A stretch of DNA of 64,000 nt from Thermoanaerobaculia bacterium (lineage in GTDB: Bacteria; Acidobacteriota; Thermoanaerobaculia; UBA5066): positions 1-64,000 of the forward strand of contig JAJVIN010000024.1 in assembly GCA_022071945.1 (NCBI GenBank), in the 5' to 3' direction. Shown here piece after piece: positions 56,660 through 64,000 of the stretch. The notes below the pieces were generated by a model. The model ran no database searches, was not told the origin of the DNA, and was given only the letters and a program-made list of their open reading frames with translations. Both the position numbers and the translations under genes were made by a program. Each line of letters opens with the position of its first letter. The first letter of the stretch is position 1.

Positions 56660-56687
56660 CCCCTCCCCCGCGGGCGCGGGGGAGGGG
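56660..56687. repeat. GC-rich REP-like hairpin
   Basis: CCCCTCCCCCGC and GCGGGGGAGGGG form a perfect twelve-base stem around GGGC. It belongs by look to the CTCCCC/GGGGAG hairpins seen elsewhere in the window. Confidence 0.6.
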
Positions 56688-56869
56688 AGGGTGGGGGCGC
56701 CGCGTGGCAGGGAATCACCTTTTCGATGACGCTGCGCCTTCGTGTAAGTTCCTCCTGAAGAAGGGTTGCCACGCGGTTCTGTTGTTCAACTGCCGTCTCT
56801 GGGATCACTCGTCTTCCCGATGCTCGTTCACGAGATCAGAGACCCGCACTACCCCGTGGAGCCCCGCCC

Positions 56870-57034
56870 ATGACCCGCCGCGTCGAGAGCCCGTTCCCTT
56901 CCGTCCGCACCGATGGCCGGCTCTTGCCGCCCGGGGTGTTGCGGCGCATGCCCTCCGCCGATGAGAAGCGCCTCGATCGGCTCTCTCAGCGGGAACGCTC
57001 GACATCCGCAGCCCCCCTTCTTCATCTCTCGTGA
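56870..57034 (+). pseudogene. 54-codon open frame, possible remnant of a DNA methyltransferase-type gene
   Basis: The frame MTRRVESPFPSVRTDGRLLP ... runs 54 codons. The stretch SPFPSVRTDGRLLPPGVLRRM resembles the extreme N-terminus of large Eco57I/PglX-like restriction-modification methylases (usual form FTTVRTEGGLLPPDLL), and the remainder does not continue that family. A decayed fragment is therefore suspected. No ribosome binding site is evident. It lies between the two copies of the direct repeat. The rest of 56516-57131 shows no gene. Confidence 0.3.
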
Positions 57035-57096
57035 CTCCCGGATTCTTCCGCGCCAGCGGTCAGAACTCCGGTCGTGATCGCCAAGTCCTGCCTTCG

Positions 57097-57125
57097 TTGA
57101 CTTAGTCCACTGGTTAGTCTAGTTT
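57097..57125 (+). promoter_or_regulatory. Sigma-70-type promoter of the toxin-antitoxin pair
   Basis: TTGACT (57097-57102) and TAGTTT (57120-57125) are separated by 17 bases. The predicted start point, about seven bases on, coincides with the ATG of the antitoxin gene at 57132, and no Shine-Dalgarno sequence is present, so the mRNA may be leaderless. TTAGTC occurs twice between the hexamers, which may be an operator. Confidence 0.6.
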
Positions 57126-57131
57126 TCATCC

Positions 57132-57347
57132 ATGGAAACGGTCAACATCCACGATGCCAAGACCCACTTCTCCAAGCTGATCGCAAGGGTACTGGCCGGG
57201 GAGACCGTCATCATTTCCAAGGCCGGCAGACCCATCGCCCAGCTCGGGCCTCTTCTGGCGCCGATGAAGCCCCGATCGCCCGGTCAGGACAGAGGCCGGG
57301 TCGAGATCCACCCGGACTTCGAGGAACCGTTGAGCGAGTTCGAGTGA
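57132..57347 (+). CDS. vapB: Phd/YefM-type antitoxin
   Basis: The 71-residue protein starts METVNIHDAKTHFSKLIARVLAGETVIISKAGRPIAQLGPL (in part), the Phd/YefM DNA-binding fold, and has a short acidic tail (HPDFEEPLSEFE) that would wrap the toxin. It should repress its own promoter and neutralise the PIN toxin ten bases downstream. It lies in the segment bounded by the 127-bp repeats. Confidence 0.9.
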   Translation: METVNIHDAKTHFSKLIARVLAGETVIISKAGRPIAQLGPLLAPMKPRSPGQDRGRVEIHPDFEEPLSEFE

Positions 57348-57357
57348 CGCAAGCCGC

Positions 57358-57744
57358 ATGAGACTGCTCCTCGACACGCACGTCTTTCTCTGGTGGAACA
57401 TGGACGATCCACGCCTTTCCGCCAGTGCCCGGGCCGCCATCGCCAGCGCTTCGAACGAGGTCTTCTTGAGCGCCGCCAGCGCCTGGGAGATCGCGATCAA
57501 GTGGCAGAAAGGCCGATTGACACTCCCGGAGCCACCCGATGCGTATGTCGCCTCCCGCTTGCAGTCGAACGCCATCCTCCCGCTGGCGGTCGAGTTGCAA
57601 CATGCCGCTGCGGTGGCGGCGCTCCCTCCGCTGCACTCGGATCCGTTCGACAGGCTACTGGTCTCGCAGGCACGGATGGAGGACCTCACCCTCGTGACCG
57701 GGGATCCAGAGATCGCCCGCTACGGCGTCACGACCCTGTGGTGA
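57358..57744 (+). CDS. vapC: VapC-type PIN-domain toxin
   Basis: The 128-residue PIN ribonuclease has the acidic metal-binding residues: D6 in LLLDTHVFLWW, E44 in SAASAWEIAIKW, D95 in SDPFDRLLVSQA, and TGDPEIARYGV near the end. This is the type paired with Phd antitoxins. Together they form a complete type II module. Confidence 0.9.
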   Translation: MRLLLDTHVFLWWNMDDPRLSASARAAIASASNEVFLSAASAWEIAIKWQKGRLTLPEPPDAYVASRLQSNAILPLAVELQHAAAVAALPPLHSDPFDRLLVSQARMEDLTLVTGDPEIARYGVTTLW

Positions 57745-57870
57745 CTTCTCCTGCGTCGACTCCCTCGTACACCTCGTCGAACCTCAACACCGCCGCCACC
57801 GACTTCAGCTCCACCTTCCCCGATTCCGGCATGTCGGGAACATGTCGGGAATGCCTGTCCCTGGATGGCG

Positions 57871-57997
57871 TGCTCTCGCTGATCGCGGGGGCCTCGGCGC
57901 TCTTGAAGGGTGGAGGGGCTGGGCAGAAGAGCGAGGGATGAAGCCCCGGGCCCGAAAACAACTCACCCTGGAAACGGCAGTAGGAAGGTTCGGAATG
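57871..57997. repeat. 127-bp direct repeat, copy B
   Basis: Matches 56445-56571 with three substitutions and no gap. It carries an orphan copy of the last 23 codons of the band-7 gene and ends 11 bases before the stop of the convergent histidine kinase gene. Just before it, CATGTCGGGAA occurs twice in tandem (57830-57851). Confidence 0.92.
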
Positions 57998-58007
57998 TTC
58001 GTCGCGC

Positions 58008-60083
58008 CTACTGCCGGCCGGAGCGGCCCGCGGTCGCGTTTCCCGTCTCCAGCGCCTGACGCACTTGCGACATCAGCGTCGCGAGGTCGTAGGGCTTCTG
58101 CACGAAGCCGGATATGCCGTACCCGGAAAAGCGGGGGCCCACCTCCAGGTCGGTGTAGCCGCTACTGATCAGGACCGGTGCGGTCAGGCCGGCCTTCCGC
58201 ATCTCGCACAGCGCCTGCTCGCCATCGATTCGGGGCATCGTCAGGTCCAGGATCACGAGCCGCACGTCGCCATGCTCCGCGAAGCACCTCAGCGCCTCAT
58301 AACCATCCGCGGCCGTCACCGCCGTGAACCCCATCGCCGCGAGCATCGACGAGGCAACCGCGCGAACCCCTTCCTCGTCGTCGACCAGCAGGACCTTCCC
58401 GTGCCCGCGCCAGCCCCCCTGGACCGCTCGGGCCTCGCCCGCTGTCATCACGCTCGTCGCGGCGGGAAAGAGGACCTTGATCGTGGTCCCCCGGCCCAAC
58501 TCACTCGCGACGCTGATGGCTCCACTGTGGCCGCGGACGATCCCGAGAGCCGCCGCCATGCCCAGGCCGCGACCGGTGAACTTGGTCGTGAAAAACGGAT
58601 CGAAGAGCCGCGCCTGTGTCTCCCGATTCATCCCGCAGCCGCTGTCGGCAACCTCGAGCACGACATAGCGGCCCGGCTTGAGGGAGTCGCCCGCGAGCAT
58701 CTCGGCCAGGTCCTTCTCGCCGCACTCCTCCACTCCGGTACTCACGGCGATCGTCCCGCTCTCCCCTCCCAGCGCCTCCGAGGCGTTGATCACGAGATTC
58801 ATGAGCACCTGCCGCACCTGAGTGGCATCCCCCTTGATGGCCGGGAGGGTCGCACTGTAGTTCAGACGCAGGAGCGCTTTCTTCGAGATCGAGACCTTCA
58901 GCATGTGGGTCGTCTCGTGCACCACACGGTTGAGGTCGATCGTCTCGATGAGGAATCGGCCCTTTCCCGAGTAGGCGAGCATCTGTTTTGCCAGGTCGGC
59001 CGCCCGGCGCGCGGCGTGCTCGATTTGCCCGAGGTAAGCCACCGCCGGCGACTCGGGACCTAGGCACTCCAGCGCCAGGTCGGCGTTCCCCAGTACCGAC
59101 ACGAGGATGTTGTTGACGTCGTGCGCGATCCCGCCCGCGAGCACTCCCAGGCTCTCGAGCTTCTGCGCCTGCAACATCTTCTGTTCCAGACGGCCTCGTT
59201 CCTCCTCGGCACGGCGCAGATCGCTGATGTCGAATGCCGTCCCGCGCGTGCCGACGACGCGTCCGCGATCGTCCCGCACGGACTTCGCGTTGAAGACGAG
59301 GTGAACGGGCGAACCGTCCTTTCGCCTGTGTTCCGTCTCGTAGCGGCGCACGAGGTTCCCCTCTATCAGGCGGGCGAACGCCCGCTGGTCGCGCTGGGCA
59401 TACTCCGGCGTCTGAAAGTCCGAGAACCGGCGACCGAGCATCTCCGTCACGGCGTACCCGAAGACATCCTCCCAGGCCGGGTTCAGATACGTGTAGCGGC
59501 CTTCCGCATCGCACTGCCAGATGAGATCCTGCGCCGTCTGTACCAGATCCTGATAGAGCGCGCGCGACTCCTGCAGTTCCGCCTCGGCCCGTTTGCGCTG
59601 AGTGATGTCCGCAAACGCCGCCGCCATCCTGCCGGGCCCCATCTGAAAGGCCCGGACTTCGAAAGCACCCGCGATCCGGTCGTCCTCGTAATCGACCTGC
59701 TCCGTGCTCCAGGGGACACCATCCCGCGCCACTTGCCGGTACCGATCGGGGATCTCGGTGCCCGCCAGAGGAGGGAAAGCCTCTTCGATGCTCTTGCCCA
59801 CGAAGGCGGCGTTCTTCACTCCCAGGATGCGGTCCGCCGCCGGATTGGCGCCGTTGAACACCAGCCGGCCGTCCGGTTCGAGGGTGTAGAGGTGGACGCC
59901 GAGCGGAAGGTGTTCGATCACCAGGGCAAAATGCGCCTGCTCGTCGAGGGTTCGCTCCGCTTGCCTCCGGCTGCGAATCTCCTCCAGCTCCGCCCGTAGC
60001 CGTCGCAGCTCGTCTCCACCTTCCCCGCTGCCTTCGCGCTCGATAGTCAAGGAATCGTCTTCGATGGCACAACCCTCCGGCAC
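58008..60083 (-). CDS. PAS-PAS hybrid histidine kinase with receiver domain
   Basis: The 691-residue soluble protein has a coiled start, two PAS domains (about 50-165 and 175-300), a HisKA with phosphoacceptor in GGIAHDVNNIL (near 319) and a HATPase (VADSGCGMNRET, GRGLGMAAALGIVRGHSG). A C-terminal receiver follows with phosphoacceptor D in LVILDLTMPRIDG (near 611) and the KP switch in FVQKPYDL. No membrane span is seen, so the signal is cytoplasmic. It starts at a GTG with a weak ribosome binding site. No output regulator is adjacent. Confidence 0.9.
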   Translation of the reverse strand: MPEGCAIEDDSLTIEREGSGEGGDELRRLRAELEEIRSRRQAERTLDEQAHFALVIEHLPLGVHLYTLEPDGRLVFNGANPAADRILGVKNAAFVGKSIEEAFPPLAGTEIPDRYRQVARDGVPWSTEQVDYEDDRIAGAFEVRAFQMGPGRMAAAFADITQRKRAEAELQESRALYQDLVQTAQDLIWQCDAEGRYTYLNPAWEDVFGYAVTEMLGRRFSDFQTPEYAQRDQRAFARLIEGNLVRRYETEHRRKDGSPVHLVFNAKSVRDDRGRVVGTRGTAFDISDLRRAEEERGRLEQKMLQAQKLESLGVLAGGIAHDVNNILVSVLGNADLALECLGPESPAVAYLGQIEHAARRAADLAKQMLAYSGKGRFLIETIDLNRVVHETTHMLKVSISKKALLRLNYSATLPAIKGDATQVRQVLMNLVINASEALGGESGTIAVSTGVEECGEKDLAEMLAGDSLKPGRYVVLEVADSGCGMNRETQARLFDPFFTTKFTGRGLGMAAALGIVRGHSGAISVASELGRGTTIKVLFPAATSVMTAGEARAVQGGWRGHGKVLLVDDEEGVRAVASSMLAAMGFTAVTAADGYEALRCFAEHGDVRLVILDLTMPRIDGEQALCEMRKAGLTAPVLISSGYTDLEVGPRFSGYGISGFVQKPYDLATLMSQVRQALETGNATAGRSGRQ

Positions 60084-60246
60084 TCGCCGTGAGCGACCGA
60101 TGAATACAGCATTCTAGGCTTGGCCGCGCTTGCCCGGGCGCCGTTCTCGAGATCCTGGACCAGAGAGCATCTGTCCGTTCGTATTTCTGTCCCTCTCCTC
60201 CCGCGGACCGGTGGGAGCACGGAGAAACACACCTATCCAGGTCCTG

Positions 60247-61506
60247 CTACTGGCCCTTCGGTTCCGTGGGTTTCGCCCTCCCCAGCTTCTCCAGGAGCTT
60301 CGGAATGTCGACGCCCAGCGCCGACCGCGCCTCTTCCACGAGCGGCAGCGCCTTGCCCATCGCCGAGCCTCCGCCCGGCAGGATCGTCAGCCGTCCGACC
60401 TCGTCGTCCTGAATCGTCGAGACCAGAGTGCCGACCAGCTTCTCGAGCTTCTGCATCAGGAAGACGTCCCGCGCCGCCGGACCTGCCGCCTTCCACGTCT
60501 CGATCATCTGCCGCATCACGGCCGCCGCCGCCTTGCCATCCTCGACGATCTTGGCGGCCGCGCCCCGCGCCTCCGCCTGCCTCGCTTCCATGCCCGCCCG
60601 CGCCGGCGCCACGATGTCGGCCTCGAGCTGGTGCTTCACCTGCTCCACCCGCGCCAGCTGCACCTTCAGCTCCGCCTCGGCCTTCGCCACCGCCGCCGTG
60701 ACCTTCCCGACTTCCTCGGCCGACATCGCCTCGCGCCCCGTCTCCGCCTGAGTCGTCCGCTTGGCGACTTGAGCCTTCACGATCTCCATCTCCGAATCGA
60801 TCTGCACGAGCCGGGCACGCAGGTGGTTCTCCGCCTCACGCATCGTCGACTCCGCCTTCGCCTGCGCTTCCGCGATCAGCGCCCGCTTCTCGAGCTCCGC
60901 GGACTGCTTGCGCCCGATCGAGTCGAGATACCCGACGTCGTCGGCCACGTTCTGGATCTTCAGAACGTCCAAGACGAGACCCAGCTTCGAGAGGTCGTGC
61001 TCCGCCTCTTCCAGGAGCTTCTCGGCAAACGTCAGCTTGTCCTGGTTGACCTCCTCCGGAGTCAGCTGCGACAGCACCCCCCGGAGATTCCCCTCCAGCG
61101 TGTCCTTTGCGAGCTGGATGACTTCCTGCCTCGACTTTCCGAGAAGCCTCTCGAGCGCGTTGTTCAAGAGCGGCTGGTGACCGGCGATCTTGAGGTTCGC
61201 CACACCTTGGATGTGCAGCGGAATGCCTCCCTTCGAGTAGGCATTGCTCACCGCCACGTCGACCGTCATGTTCGTGATGTCGAGACGGTCGACCTTCTCC
61301 AGAAGCGGGATCCGCAGGGAACTCCCCCCCTTGACCACCCGGTACCCCGCGGGCTTGCCATCGACGATGGACTGGCCGCCCGAAAAGACGAGGACTTCAT
61401 TGGGACTGCAAATATAGAGGAGCCTCTTGATGCCGATGACGGTCGCGATGCCGAAAAAGAGAAGGACTCCCCCGATGACGGCCGCGATGGAAAAGGCGTC
61501 GTTCAT
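60247..61506 (-). CDS. Flotillin-like SPFH protein 2
   Basis: The 419-residue protein has an N-terminal membrane hairpin or span (AAVIGGVLLFFGIATVIGIKRL, in part), SPNEVLVFSGG and GGSSLRIPLLEKVDRLDIT (SPFH), and AYSKGGIPLHIQGVANLKI, then a long Ala/Glu/Lys coiled coil. It ends with a soluble C-terminal part. Flotillins scaffold membrane microdomains. It overlaps the upstream flotillin gene by four bases and closes the NfeD-flotillin-flotillin operon. Confidence 0.88.
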   Translation of the reverse strand: MNDAFSIAAVIGGVLLFFGIATVIGIKRLLYICSPNEVLVFSGGQSIVDGKPAGYRVVKGGSSLRIPLLEKVDRLDITNMTVDVAVSNAYSKGGIPLHIQGVANLKIAGHQPLLNNALERLLGKSRQEVIQLAKDTLEGNLRGVLSQLTPEEVNQDKLTFAEKLLEEAEHDLSKLGLVLDVLKIQNVADDVGYLDSIGRKQSAELEKRALIAEAQAKAESTMREAENHLRARLVQIDSEMEIVKAQVAKRTTQAETGREAMSAEEVGKVTAAVAKAEAELKVQLARVEQVKHQLEADIVAPARAGMEARQAEARGAAAKIVEDGKAAAAVMRQMIETWKAAGPAARDVFLMQKLEKLVGTLVSTIQDDEVGRLTILPGGGSAMGKALPLVEEARSALGVDIPKLLEKLGRAKPTEPKGQ

Positions 61507-62768
61507 GACCGGGCTCCTTCCGTCCCGAGGAGGCTCCTGATGGGCACCCCCGTCGTCAGGCTGATCTCGTCCAGGATCTGCCTCACCGAGGCGGGATAGG
61601 ACGCCGCGTACCGGGCAAGCGCCGTCCCGTCTCCCCCGTCGAGAACGTTGATGTTCGCAACGGAAACCTCGCGGACCCGCGCCGCGATCGTCTCCAGAAT
61701 GACGTCGATGTTCTGCAGGAGGAAGATCTCCCGCGCGTTCGGCCCCGCCTCCGCCCAGACCTGGGCGAGGAGTCTCAGGACCTCTGCAAGAGCCTTTCCG
61801 TTCTCCTCGATCGTCGCCGCCTCGCCCCGGGCCCGAAACGCCGAGGCTTGCTGCTCGGCCTGGGCGGGAAGCACCTTGTCGGCCAGAAGCCGCGTCTCCT
61901 CGAGCTTCGTCCTCACGATCTGGAGCTTCTTCTCGGCCTCCATCCGCGCCTGCTGCGCCGCCTGGACAGCCGTTTCCTCGGCGACGCGAGCCGTCGCCTC
62001 CAGCTCGGCTCGCAGCCGCCTCAGCTCGTTCTCCTTCTGCGCGGTCGTGGTGCCCGCCTGCTGGATGGCGACCTCGCCCGCGCGCTTGGCTTCCGCCTCC
62101 CGCTGCTGGGCCTCGGACTTGGAGAAGGACTCCGCCATCTCGGCGTCACGCAGTACAACGGCGATCCGTGCCCGGCCGATCGACGCCAGGTAATTGGCGT
62201 CATCCGAGACGTTCTGGATCTTCAACGTGTCGAGCTGCAGCCCCATCTTCGAGAAATCGCTCTCCGCCTCGTCCACGAGCGCCGTCGCGAACTTGAGCCG
62301 GTCCTCGTTGACTTCCTCCGGAGTGAGGTTCGCGAGGACACCGCGAAGGTGCCCCTCGAGACTCTCCTTGGCCACCCGCGCGATCTCCGCCGGGTCGCGG
62401 CCCAGAAAACGCTCGATGGCGTTCCCGATGATCTTCCGGTCGCTCGACACCTTCACGTTCGCGATCGCATGCACCTTCAGGGGAATGCCCCCCTTCGAGT
62501 AGGCATTGGCGACCTTCAGGTCGATCGGGATCGACCTCAGGTTCATCGACGAGACCTGCTCGAGCAGGGGGACCCTGAAGATCCGGCCCCCGAGCACCAC
62601 GCGGTACCCGACCGAGCTGCCGTCGGCCAGCTGCTTCTTGCGGCCAGAGAGGATCACCGCCTCGTTCGGCCGGCAGATGACGAGGAGACTCCTCGCGACC
62701 ATCGTGAGGATCGCGAACAGACTCAGGGAGAGCGTCGCCCCCGCGACGATGCCAATCAGGGATTCCAT
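61503..62768 (-). CDS. Flotillin-like SPFH protein 1
   Basis: The 421-residue protein parallels its neighbour: N-terminal span (IVAGATLSLSLFAILTMVARSLLVI, in part), CRPNEAVILSGRKK, GGRIFRVPLLEQVSSMNL and AYSKGGIPLKVHAIANVKV, followed by a coiled coil rich in E, A, R and Q. The two genes are paralogues and probably form a hetero-oligomer. It lies 18 bases after the NfeD-like gene. Confidence 0.88.
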   Translation of the reverse strand: MESLIGIVAGATLSLSLFAILTMVARSLLVICRPNEAVILSGRKKQLADGSSVGYRVVLGGRIFRVPLLEQVSSMNLRSIPIDLKVANAYSKGGIPLKVHAIANVKVSSDRKIIGNAIERFLGRDPAEIARVAKESLEGHLRGVLANLTPEEVNEDRLKFATALVDEAESDFSKMGLQLDTLKIQNVSDDANYLASIGRARIAVVLRDAEMAESFSKSEAQQREAEAKRAGEVAIQQAGTTTAQKENELRRLRAELEATARVAEETAVQAAQQARMEAEKKLQIVRTKLEETRLLADKVLPAQAEQQASAFRARGEAATIEENGKALAEVLRLLAQVWAEAGPNAREIFLLQNIDVILETIAARVREVSVANINVLDGGDGTALARYAASYPASVRQILDEISLTTGVPIRSLLGTEGARS

Positions 62769-62786
62769 GGATGAACGACCTCCTTT

Positions 62787-63371
62787 TCAGTCCTTCCAGG
62801 GGGCGGACCGCACCTCGGCCACCCCGTTCTCCATGCGCACGACGACGACCTTCTTTCTTGTTTCCAGAGCGGCGTCCTCCCCCGAGCGAGCCAGGAACTC
62901 GAGGTCCTGGTTCGCGAGGCGGACACGGATCTTCCCGACTTTCCCCGGCAGCAGAGGCAAGACCACCTCGCCCTCCGTCCCCAGGACGGACGAGGAGTCG
63001 ACCGGAGCCGCCGCGGACCCCTTCTGCAGCTTGCGAAAAACCCAGCACACCACCGTGCCGACTCCGAAGCCCATCGCCAGCGAGAGCGGGACGTGAAGGG
63101 CCGGCGAGGTTCCGAGCAGCGAGAGGGCCGTTCCCGTCATCCCGAACGCGCCCAGGGAGTACGTCCAGAATCGCAGCGACAGGACCTTGGGAAGCATCCC
63201 CTCGTCGTGGTGGGCGGCATCACCCGCGACATCTTCCGCCGTGGCACCCGCGACGCCCTCACCGCTCGCGCCGGCGTCGTGATCGCCCTCGCCGGAACCG
63301 GCTCCCGCGACGAGGGACGCCACGATGAAGACGGCCCCGAACGCCAGCGCCGCCAGGTAGATGGTGAGCAT
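62787..63371 (-). CDS. NfeD/YqiJ-like membrane protein
   Basis: The 194-residue protein has an N-terminal span, a Gly/Ala/Asp-rich loop with GDHDAGASGEG, two or three further spans (about 68-112) and a C-terminal OB-fold domain (SVLGTEGEVVLPLLPGKVGKIRVRL, in part). NfeD proteins are the usual partners of flotillins. It is first in the operon with two flotillins, supporting a scaffold function. Confidence 0.82.
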   Translation of the reverse strand: MLTIYLAALAFGAVFIVASLVAGAGSGEGDHDAGASGEGVAGATAEDVAGDAAHHDEGMLPKVLSLRFWTYSLGAFGMTGTALSLLGTSPALHVPLSLAMGFGVGTVVCWVFRKLQKGSAAAPVDSSSVLGTEGEVVLPLLPGKVGKIRVRLANQDLEFLARSGEDAALETRKKVVVVRMENGVAEVRSAPWKD

Positions 63372-63481
63372 CCCGCACCCCCCCTACGGACTCAAATGGA
63401 TCGCTTGCTTCCTCATACTCTACGGGATCACGCCGAAACCCGGATTCGGAAATGCATGCGCCCAGGGGACCCTTTAACCCG

Positions 63482-63922
63482 CTAACCGGCCTCGATCAAG
63501 GGGTTTCGGGCGCGAAGCCTCGGGAAGCTGCCGAAGTCACGATCCGCCGTCCAGAGCTCCTTCACACCGTGACTCAAACAGAGAGCCGCGATCCTCGCGT
63601 CGTGGATGCGAGGCCCCCGAGTCTTCGCCAGTCGCGTCAGGCCCTCGAGCTCTCCCCAGTAGGACGCGTTCTCCGAAAGGAGCCGGAGCGTTGGCGATGT
63701 CATCCACGCCGCGACGGCCGCGAGCGCGATTTCCAGTTCGGCTGGCGGACGGTAGATTCTCGGGTGCGTCACGATCGACAGGAATTCGTGGATGCAGGGC
63801 CAGGGGATGGCCCACGGGCCCGTTCCTTCCCCGAGATCCTGGATCCTCCGGTGGGCCTCCGCGTGCCACGGAGAGTCCTCCCGGAACGCGTACACGAGGA
63901 TGTTCGTGTCGAGGGCGATCAT
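63482..63922 (-). CDS. vapC: VapC-type PIN-domain toxin (second TA module)
   Basis: The 146-residue PIN protein has D4 in MIALDTNILVYAF, a central glutamate in CIHEFLSIV, and D/H residues in GPRIHDARIAALCLSHGV and TADRDF. The ATG at 63922 is chosen over one 33 bases upstream because it overlaps the stop of an antitoxin gene (ATGA) and AGGGG lies nine bases before it. It is a different subclass from the PIN toxin at 57358. Confidence 0.88.
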   Translation of the reverse strand: MIALDTNILVYAFREDSPWHAEAHRRIQDLGEGTGPWAIPWPCIHEFLSIVTHPRIYRPPAELEIALAAVAAWMTSPTLRLLSENASYWGELEGLTRLAKTRGPRIHDARIAALCLSHGVKELWTADRDFGSFPRLRARNPLIEAG

Positions 63923-64000
63923 CCGCCCCGCCCCTCGTAGATCGCCGCCAGCCATCGATCCCAGCCCGCCCCCTGGAATCCAGGATTCAGGCCCTCACCC
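63919..64000 (-). CDS. vapB: VapB-type antitoxin, C-terminal end only (cut by window edge)
   Basis: A frame enters from the right edge and stops at 63919-63921, giving 26 residues that include LNPGFQGAGWDRWLAAIYEG. Such Trp- and Gly-containing tails are typical of antitoxins of VapC toxins. Its TGA overlaps the toxin ATG. It is too short for the open-frame search. Confidence 0.6.
   Translation of the reverse strand, partial: GEGLNPGFQGAGWDRWLAAIYEGRGG

Noticed and set aside
57728-57961. Minus-strand frame whose end (MPESGKVELKSVAAVLRFDE) looks protein-like
   Set aside because: The first half is antisense to the band-7 tail repeat and the end overlaps the PIN toxin stop. It might be the remnant 3' end of a lost gene, but evidence is too thin to annotate.

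Overview
The window is 64 kb of GC-rich bacterial chromosome with tightly packed, often 4-bp-overlapping genes and frequent GTG/TTG starts. No rRNA or tRNA gene, phage, transposase or CRISPR array is seen. An alternative complex III joined to a cbb3 oxidase, a propeller-type (Reg_prop/Y_Y_Y) sensor kinase, a group 3d Hox hydrogenase, type IV pilus retraction and many SPFH proteins would fit a respiratory, metabolically flexible Gram-negative bacterium such as an Acidobacteriota member. That placement is an inference; no taxonomic marker gene is present.

Layout. 1-4 kb: tRNA thiolase mnmA, a pterin dehydratase, a haem c/EF-hand protein, a MerR/excisionase-like HTH protein, a Cys-containing PAS-LuxR regulator and a tiny zinc-ribbon protein. 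4-8.3 kb (minus strand): a three-gene SPFH operon whose first gene fuses a metal-efflux-type permease to an HflK-like domain, followed by HflC-like and HflK-like proteins. 8.8-24.3 kb (plus strand): one continuous respiratory operon, ccoNO(fused)-Q-P-G-H-I-S followed without a gap by actABCDEF, that is cbb3 oxidase, its copper/assembly factors and alternative complex III. 24.5-33.5 kb: a double cyclic-nucleotide-binding protein, a propeller-type histidine kinase and a divergent MacA/ABC/FtsX/FtsX export operon. 33.8-35.1 kb: a secreted Ala-Lys-Pro repeat protein and an MBL-fold hydrolase. 35.3-40.9 kb: an eight-gene operon (small membrane protein, FtsX permease, ABC ATPase, Cys-rich membrane protein, TlpA-like thioredoxin, TauE/SafE-like protein, two NosL-like proteins) that looks like a metal, probably copper, handling system without nosZ. 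41-44.3 kb: ferritin-like DUF2202 protein, Gly/Asn-rich secreted protein, membrane protein and SAM decarboxylase. 44.4-49.7 kb: hoxEFUYHW. 49.8-54.1 kb: baeRF-type protein, CobW-type GTPase, cyclic-nucleotide-binding protein plus PilT. 54.2-64 kb: small secreted protein, soluble band-7 protein, a toxin-antitoxin module bounded by a 127-bp direct repeat, a hybrid histidine kinase, an NfeD-flotillin-flotillin operon, and a second VapBC pair cut by the window edge.

How they fit. Electrons from quinol would pass through Act to a c-type carrier and to cbb3; CcoG/CcoI/CcoS and perhaps the NosL/TlpA operon would supply and mature its copper. Hox would exchange electrons between H2 and NAD(P)H. Six SPFH-family proteins in three separate loci suggest a heavy investment in membrane microdomain or protease-regulating assemblies. 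A 16-bp sequence is nearly identical (15/16) upstream of the small HTH gene and in the control region of the cbb3/permease divergon, which suggests a small regulon.
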